Assembly (NCBI GenBank): GCA_904066235.2
Contig: CAJFCV020000001.1
Location: 11,961,291-12,025,290 of the forward strand
Length of the DNA stretch: 64,000 nucleotides
Reading direction: 5' to 3'
Origin: Bursaphelenchus xylophilus
Lineage: Eukaryota; Nematoda; Chromadorea; Rhabditida; Aphelenchoididae
Shown here: piece by piece, positions 57,580 to 64,000 of the stretch
How positions within the stretch are numbered: the first letter of the stretch is position 1
Layout of the letters: every line of letters begins with the position of its first letter
The notes under the pieces: model-generated
What the model saw: the letters and a program-made list of their open reading frames with translations, nothing else
What the model was told of the DNA's origin: nothing
Databases searched by the model: none
Program-made: the position numbers and the translations under genes

Positions 57580-58433
57580 AATACGAATAGCTTTATTGGC
57601 CAAACATTTTTAGATAAACTTCGAAAAATATTGCGGATAAGATTGCCAGAGGGAAAATTACAAAAGATGTTCTCCAATTATGCTTCAGCCATTGTGTGGA
57701 TATCGCAAGTTGTATATTTGTGGATGACGTCAACGATTTAATCACTTGAGTTGCGGATCGATTTTCAGGGCCATAGGGTTTCGTATTGTCTGTAGAATTG
57801 TTTATTGACGCTTATTAGTACAGAAAAGAAAAGTGCAGTCAAGCCTCTGCATAACAAACCAAAAAATAATGTAATCGCTATAGAAAGGTTTTGTTGAACT
57901 GAGCCTAAAATTATGTTTTAAGGCGTTTTGTCAGTCGGCCGGAGAAATAATGATCACCCCGTAGCATCGCAAAACGCATCACCGCCGAGAAAATAAATCG
58001 TGGCGCGGAGAAATCAAATTGCTTTCCACTTCAGCGACATTGTGCTCATTATTTTCCCGACACACTGATAGCCGTTCGGTATGGCAGGTAGGTTTTATTG
58101 GATGGAGTTCATCATACAGAGGATTGACTGGCTTTTGAGTGACAATTAATTTTTACGGAGCGATCGCAAAGCTAATGGATGAAAATGTTAGGAAAGGGAA
58201 AGGAAGCGTGATGTTTTTACAAAATTTCACGCTTCTGGAAAACCGTATGGACTTTTTGATCAAAAAAGAAAACATTTTTTTTGCAATGTTTGCTTACCAA
58301 GTCTCACTGCACATCAATCCAGCGTAGTTGAAAATATTTCATCACCGAGGTTTAATCAATGTGGCATTTCGTCGCAAACGGAAAATAGATTGACATGTAC
58401 TGAATCTGAGTTCCCTACCTAAACGACTTGTCT

Positions 58434-59087
58434 TTTTAGATCAAAAAAATACACAAGTTTTATCTTTTGACAAAAAATTTTCAAGGTAAATCAGGGTAAA
58501 ATACGGTTAATCCAATTTCGTAGGAGGTTTTATTCTCTTCTTACAGGGGAAATACTCCAAGTGCGACGCTCAGATTTTTTTTAAATTTTGCATACATGTC
58601 GGGAATAGACTAAATATCAATTCCTGAAAGTTTTAGCTCGCGCTTTGTGGGCGCCGCCGAGATATCGAACGATTTTTGCCGCCGAGAGAGCACGCTAAAC
58701 GTGGAGAACGGTCAGAGAGAAAAGCGCTTTTTGGCCATAACTTTGGCAGTTTCGTGCGGAAAAATTTGATTTTTTGTAGAAACATTATCCTTTACGGTTG
58801 AAATAGGCATGAAACTTTTTGTGCCGATATTCGGCAAAAAGTCCTAAATTTTGTTCGACTTTCAATCTAAAAATCTCGGTTGTTTCTGCAAAGCGCGAGC
58901 TAGGATTCTCGCATATATCTTAGAAAAAATTATTCTAAATTTGTGCCAAGTTTCATCAAAATTTGAGCGTCGCACTTGGAGTATATTGATCTTCCCCTGT
59001 TAGATCAGAAAAATGCACAAGTTTTATCTTTTGACAAAAAATTTTCAAGGTAAATCAGGGTAAAATACGACTAATCTAACTTCGTGG
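58434..59087 (+). repeat. ~90-bp direct repeats flanking MITE copy e
   Basis: GATCAAAAAAATACACAAGT through GGTAAATCAGGGTAAAATAC at about 58439-58504 recurs at about 59003-59068 with few differences. This is far longer than a 3-bp transposon footprint, so the locus was duplicated around the element or the element entered one copy. Confidence 0.75.
58544..58999. mobile_element. PIF/Harbinger-like MITE (copy e, 456 bp)
   Basis: The left end is CAGGGGAAATACTCCAAG. The right end keeps CAGGGGAAG but has a short extra segment (ATTGATC) beside it. TTA stands on both sides (58541-58543 and 59000-59002). Confidence 0.85.
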
Positions 59088-59539
59088 AACAAAGCCAATG
59101 AAAAAAGACAAAAAAATAAAAAAGTAAATTTGAAAGTTTCTGGTCAACAAAAAAATTCTCTGACTGTCTTATTCTCTATACTCTGTTGTCAATAAATACC
59201 ACAAAAAATCGCGGCTAAAATTGGAAAGCGGCAGTTAAAATTCCAGGGGTTTTTGAAGTATTGAAAAAGAACTGTTTCATTTGTAAAATACGGCCAGATC
59301 CCGTCATCCTGTCTCTTTATTAGACACATTCTTTGCTAAATAATTTTTAATTAAGAAACAGAAAATAAGAACCACCGTATTTTACATTATTTCTATTCGA
59401 GTTTTCTAATAAATTGACCTCTAAATTTACAACTAAAATTATACACTTGTAAATGCAAATTCTAGGCGCAAAAAACAATAAGTAATTGTGGAAAATGTTA
59501 GAAATTTATCAAAATATTAAGAATAAATCGAGTTGTTAA

Positions 59540-61178
59540 TTAGCCGGAGATGAACTTCAGCCACCGAAGCGAGCGCACCGGAACCACCAGCCGGTTGGAA
59601 CTACCTTTTTCCTCGCTTTGCGGGTCCTCGCTGATCGACTCGAGCGTGGAATAGAGCTCCTCGGACTTGGATTTGGGGTAATTCGAGGGCATCGACACTT
59701 TTTGCGGGGTGTAGATCTGACGGAAGGTGGGCGGACGCTTCTTGGGCTCGGTGATGGGGTCGGGAGTGAGGCGGGAGCGGAAAACTGGAAAGAAATTTTA
59801 AGAATTATATTATACTTGGGACTTGGGGATGATGACTGGATAAAAATCAAATTTTATACAGTTTTTGAGCTATTAAAGCCTAAATGTTTTGCTTTATCGA
59901 AGAAAAGAAAGCTTCTTTTTTAATTTAAGCCTTCTCTTACCTTCAGAATCCCCACTTTCGTAGCCAGTCTCATCGTTTGTTTCCACCGACCTCTCATCAA
60001 ATTGCCTTCCAAAAAGAGGATTCAAATGCGATGAATTGATCGTCATATCGGTTTTAGCGTATTGAACAGAGGTTGTGGACGCGGTAGAATGCTCGTCCGG
60101 ATAGCCGGTACTGCTGTTTTCCGAGATTTTTCGACGAATCACAAAATTGGCTGGGTTTGTTTGGAGTTTCGCGTTCTCAACCACTGAATACTTCTTTGCT
60201 GGAGTGGCAACTGAAAATATAGGAGGGTGAGAGGGTAAAATACGATCTGCGGAAACTTGATGATCTAAATTGAAGATTTTAATATGAAAAATTTTGCAAA
60301 AAAGTTGAGAAATATATTATCCATAAAAATTTAATGTTTCCATGCAAAAAAATGCGTGTAAAATTGATATCTCTGCAGTTTACTAGCTAAAATTGATTTA
60401 AAAATAATATGTAATACATTGTCCTGTCCAAAACATGACTATTAATATTCAAAAATTTCGGTTTCCCGCCATTTTTGGCATTCTGTTTCAAGTGTGTAAA
60501 TAGGCTCAAACTGACTTAAAAATGAGTAAAATGTGTCACAATAATTTTTTTGTTTTCTCTTTCTTTGATTTCTTGATATACGACAAAATTTGGCAAAGTA
60601 ATTTTACAAAAATTATATTATCCATGACAAAAGATTTGATAAAAAATGAAAAAATTGTCTAAATTTAATCCCGATGGTTTTAAAACGGATCCATTTGTAC
60701 TGCAAAACCTACCAGCTTCCTTCTGCTCCATTCCCAAATGTGGCATTGACACGCTTTTTCGTTTCTCATTCTCCTTTTTCCTCATTTCCTCCAACGTGAA
60801 TGGCTGATATGTCTTGATGATTTTCTTGAACTCAAACGGATCCGGTTTCTCGCCAACGAAGACCTCGGACGCGATTTGATCGATATAATTGATGGCGTAA
60901 ATGGAATTGTCTTTTTCGTCGAAGTAGGCGTAGAATACGGCCGGTCCGTTGTAGTGGATCGGGGAGAGAGTTTTCGGCATTCGGCCCTCGTTTTCGTTCC
61001 GTTCGCTGTACGGAACCCAGCCGGCACGGATGTAGTAGGTGAGGTTGCGATAGTCGTCGTAGAAGTAATAGCCGCCGGCAATGTAACTGCGGCCGTGCGA
61101 GGTTTTGGGGCGGGTTCTTGCCAATGTGGCGGAATGGAGGTCCTCGGAGGAGGTGGATGAACTTGAACTTAGGGTCAT
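59540..61178 (-). CDS. Protein of unknown function (326 aa, 3 exons)
   Basis: Exons: 61178-60713, 60210-59941, 59784-59540; GT-AG introns in phase 1. The N-terminal half looks folded and rich in Tyr and other aromatics: RSYIAGGYYFYDDYRNLTYY, IRAGWVPYSERNE, HYNGPAVFYAYFDEKDNSIY, AINYIDQIASEVFVGEKPDP, then FEFKKIIKTYQPFTLEEMRK. The rest is polar and probably disordered, ending RLVVPVRSLRWLKFISG. I see no signal peptide, membrane segment or domain I can name. CAG at 61193-61195 (minus strand TTTTTCAG), 14 bases before the start codon, may be a trans-splice site. Splicing and composition support a real gene; the function is open. Confidence 0.8.
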
Positions 61179-64000
61179 TTTTTAAATTCTTTCTGAAAAA
61201 GGAGAAATTATAGATGAAAGAAGAAAATGGGGCATTCGTAGAAGAAAAATGGAAGTCTCGAAAATTGAAAAAAACAAAAAAAAAAGATATTTTTTTTTCA
61301 GATTTGCCAAAAAATATACCTGTTCCAAACCAACGACAGAGTATTCCTTGAAAGTTTTAGCCCCACTTTTCAGCCGAGGCCAAAAGCTTTAACATGTTTT
61401 CTTGTCAGGGACCACGTGAACTGAAGACTGTCGGTCAGACGAAAAGCGGGTCTTACATAAGCATGGCTGCAAACCGGGCCAGCCCGGCCCGGCCCGGCCC
61501 GGGCCGCAGGCCCGGGCTTAAATCTCCAAGCCCGGCCCGGGCCCGGGCTTGGAAAATTTGGAAAGCCCGGCCCGGTTCGGCCCGGAAAATTTTTATACTA
61601 GGTTGGAAAGAAAGAAAGCGGGGAATGAAAGGAAAATTATGGCAAATTTTCGCAAAATGTAAAGAAAAATTTAGCAAAACCTAGGTACATAAGGTCACTT
61701 TACGTTTGCTATCAGCAGTGTGTTCGAAAAAAGGAAAAATTTTGTCGTAAAAGCTTATTTTTTCCTTTTTTCCGGGCAAAACTCAGATTTCAAAAAAACC
61801 GGGCCGGCCCGGGCCGGGCCGGGCCTAAAAATCGAAGCCCGGAGCCGGGCCGAGAAATTTGTCGGCCCGGCCCGGGCCGGAAAATTTTGCAAAGCCCGGC
61901 CCGGAGCCATGCCTAGTCTTACATATTTATAACCTTTCAGTTCTCCATGGAAAAAATCAATTTTTCGTAAAAAAAATTTTACACTATCCCAAGTTTCGTC
62001 AAATTTTTTGAAGGAAACATTGAATTCTTTCAAAAAAAATAATAATAATTTTGGGCTAGCTTGTCTGACGAATCGAAAATAAGTCGCTTCTTCCACTGGG
62101 AAATTGATATAAAAAGGTTGAACTTTCAGGTTCGAAAAAGTCTCATCTAATCACCCGACTCTTCGAATTACAAAATTTCAGACTGAAGCACTAATCAACG
62201 GTCATTCCAGACCACTCCCAAATTCATCGATTGCGCGCTTGAATTGCGACGCCCATATTTGTCATGAAACTTGGCGTAAATTAGGCAAAGATCAGCGAGA
62301 ATATACAAGGAGTTCCTAAGTCGCGCTTTGCAGTGCCAGTCATCGAAATTTTGCAAAAAATATGACATTTATTTATGAACTTTAGTATGAGAAACGGCCG
62401 CGTCCCGACTTTCCAGATCGACGACAGTTCGGGTCAACACAAAATCGATCGATATGGGGCTGATAGGGCAGCTGGATATCAAAAAAAAGATAGTATGAAG
62501 TGCCTGCGAGGCCTGGCAAAGCCGTTGGATGGTCGGCGGAGACTTAGCGAAGGCTCCCCGGCGACTTGGCAAAGACTTGCAATATGTCCACTATATAAAT
62601 TTTTAGCTAATTTTAGCTATTACTAACGTTAGTTTTCTTTACCCTAAGTTACTGCAACATAAGTATAAAAGACCAAGATTTGTGGCAAAAACAGAAGAAG
62701 TGTAACTTTTATCCATATATCGATATTATCGTTGTGAGTAAAAATACCTCAAAATAGGTGATAAGCCATCCTAGGACCCAATCAATCTTATTATTTATAC
62801 TAACTATGCCTTCTCCTAGCCTCCCTCATGGATGCGACAATGAACCGAGCCCATCCATAGTATCGTTGATCCGAACTATCGACTGACCCGAAAAGTCGTA
62901 GCGATGAAACGGCAACCCAATTTCGACTACATTTAGAAAGCAAAGCTTCCTCAAAAAAAACCATTTTTTGAGCGCAAAATTGCCAAAGGTATAGCCAAAA
63001 AATAGGGTAATTTTTTCTCTCACCGCTCTTCGGATTTCGCGTGCCCTTTCGCCAAAGAAGATTGTTAAATAAACTGCTTCTGAAGGTCGCAACCTCATAT
63101 TTTCAGGAATTAATTAAGAAATGTGACGGTAAACGTATTCAAAATTTAAAAGAAATCTGAGCGTCGCTGTTGAGCCCTGCTTTATCCAATATTACTCTAA
63201 AATCGATTACAAAACAATGCCCTTTCCCACTAAATGACCGTCCCATTTATACTCCCCCAACAATGATATCATAAATTGTCTAAGATGATATCATAATTGC
63301 CCTCAAAAACCGCATGACAAAGCCTTCAATTCGCCGTTCAACTGGTGTTTTTCGCTTGCCGAATTGTTGTTCGTTGAACGGAAATTATGATGAACGAAAA
63401 AAATCGATCGATTGCAGCCGTAAAGGAATGGAATCCGTCAAGAGTTTTCTCAATTTCAACTCTCTCACTTTACAGTGATTGCGCTCCAACGGGGCGGGGA
63501 AGCAAGCGAAGTTAACGGCAAGGAAATTGCAGGAAAATGGGAAAACATCTGATAGACAGGAACATACCACGAGAAAATTACTTTTTGTTTACTGTAAAAG
63601 ATGTTAATTTAATTGGGAAGTGTCTGAAGCGCGATGCCCAGATTTGTTTTCTTTCGACTTTGCGCGCGCCTGTGTCAAAAAGATCGACCACTCAAGCTTG
63701 ATGCATGTCTTCGAAAAAACATCATCGTGCAAAAATATATGTATCAATAAAATTCGCAGAAATTTTAACAAAGCGGAACTTTGATAACAATCTTTGTCAA
63801 CAAGAGAATGCGCAAAGTGCGGAGAGCGCCAGAGAAAAAAAAACTTTTTTTGGCATATCTTTGCTAACTTTGCATGTAAAAAAATCGTTTGTAGAAACGT
63901 TGATTACCACCACATGTGAAACAAAGTGCCTATCTCCTAGCAGCTTGCGAAAAGATAGCAAAATTTTCCACCAAAAAATTTTTACGTCCCGACTTTTCGG
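61179..64000. other. Region upstream of the unknown gene
   Basis: A GC-rich hAT-like element (61458-61915) is listed separately. About 62500-62660 is related, in inverted orientation, to about 57035-57180 in intron 6 of the coiled-coil gene. Degenerate 449-bp-family copies lie at about 62820-63170 and 63610-63880. About 63180-63560 is AT/GC-mixed and could be regulatory. No gene is supported. Confidence 0.5.
61458..61915. mobile_element. GC-rich hAT-like element, perfect 8-bp duplication
   Basis: The ends are TAAGCATGGCT and the reverse complement of TAGGCATGGCT. GTCTTACA stands on both sides (61450-61457 and 61916-61923). Both arms are packed with GGCCCGG and CCGGGCC blocks; the centre is AT-rich. 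No coding sequence. Confidence 0.85.

Larger units (their letters stand above)
57580..59539. other. Convergent intergenic region
   Basis: It lies between the 3' ends of the coiled-coil gene (plus) and the unknown gene (minus). The stretch at about 57940-58090 is less AT-rich. A complete MITE lies at 58544-58999, between roughly 90-bp direct repeats. No gene is seen and no canonical poly(A) hexamer is evident for either gene. Confidence 0.5.

Noticed and set aside
1..64000. CRISPR arrays, rRNA, prokaryotic operons or viral genes
   Set aside because: None was seen; spliced genes and nematode families throughout show eukaryotic nuclear DNA.

Overview
This window is nuclear DNA from a nematode, most likely a rhabditid relative of Caenorhabditis. 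The evidence is AT-rich intergenic DNA, introns opening GTAAGT/GTGAGT and closing TTTTCAG, candidate trans-splice acceptors just before several start codons, and proteins of nematode character: a cuticlin-type ZP protein, an UNC-4 homeodomain protein, and a two-PDZ protein resembling the nematode sperm SMZ group. I could not assign a species. Exon coordinates were read by hand from ORF continuity, splice consensus and intron phase.

Layout. 629-3805 (-) cuticlin-like ZP protein. 10584-15179 (-) two-PDZ protein whose 2.3 kb first intron carries an opposite-strand gene for a small secreted protein (13547-14255), itself lying between the inverted repeats of a 1.2 kb element. 16494-23986 (-) a YTHDC2-like DEAH RNA helicase in 11 exons. 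24796-27591 (+) a single-pass membrane protein without a recognised domain. 33411-36210 (+) a BTB-BACK protein of SPOP type. 36855-37695 (+) mitochondrial Fe-S scaffold ISCU. 38103-39305 (+) a Ly6/uPAR-type protein, probably GPI-anchored. 46573-49128 (+) the unc-4 orthologue. 53325-57579 (+) a coiled-coil protein. 59540-61178 (-) a protein I do not recognise. The helicase and the membrane-protein gene are divergent and share an 0.8 kb promoter interval. The genes have unrelated roles and no operon is evident, although ISCU and the Ly6 gene are only about 400 bp apart on one strand.

Most of the remaining DNA is small inverted-repeat transposons, several with target-site duplications that can be read directly: TA-flanked mariner-like elements (CAGTGNGGGACCTGATCC ends), TNA-flanked PIF/Harbinger-like elements (CAGGGGAAGTACTCC or CAAGGG ends; five near-complete copies, four of exactly 449 bp), hAT-like elements with 8-bp duplications (CAGAGATTGCCAC ends), a GC-rich hAT-like element, and a possible TTAA-flanked element. 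Many introns also carry short recurring motifs (CCGTCATNATGACGG, TATATTATCCATGAC, GTAAAATACG, TCGTATAAAATGTCG, ATATTGTAGTAGGT) that I cannot explain.

The observations most worth a second look are the nested secreted-protein gene, a near-consensus ISCU splice donor with G instead of T at +2, the Tyr/Gly-rich insert where human YTHDC2 has ankyrin repeats, a duplicated in-frame alternative last exon in the helicase, and the intronic dyad motif.
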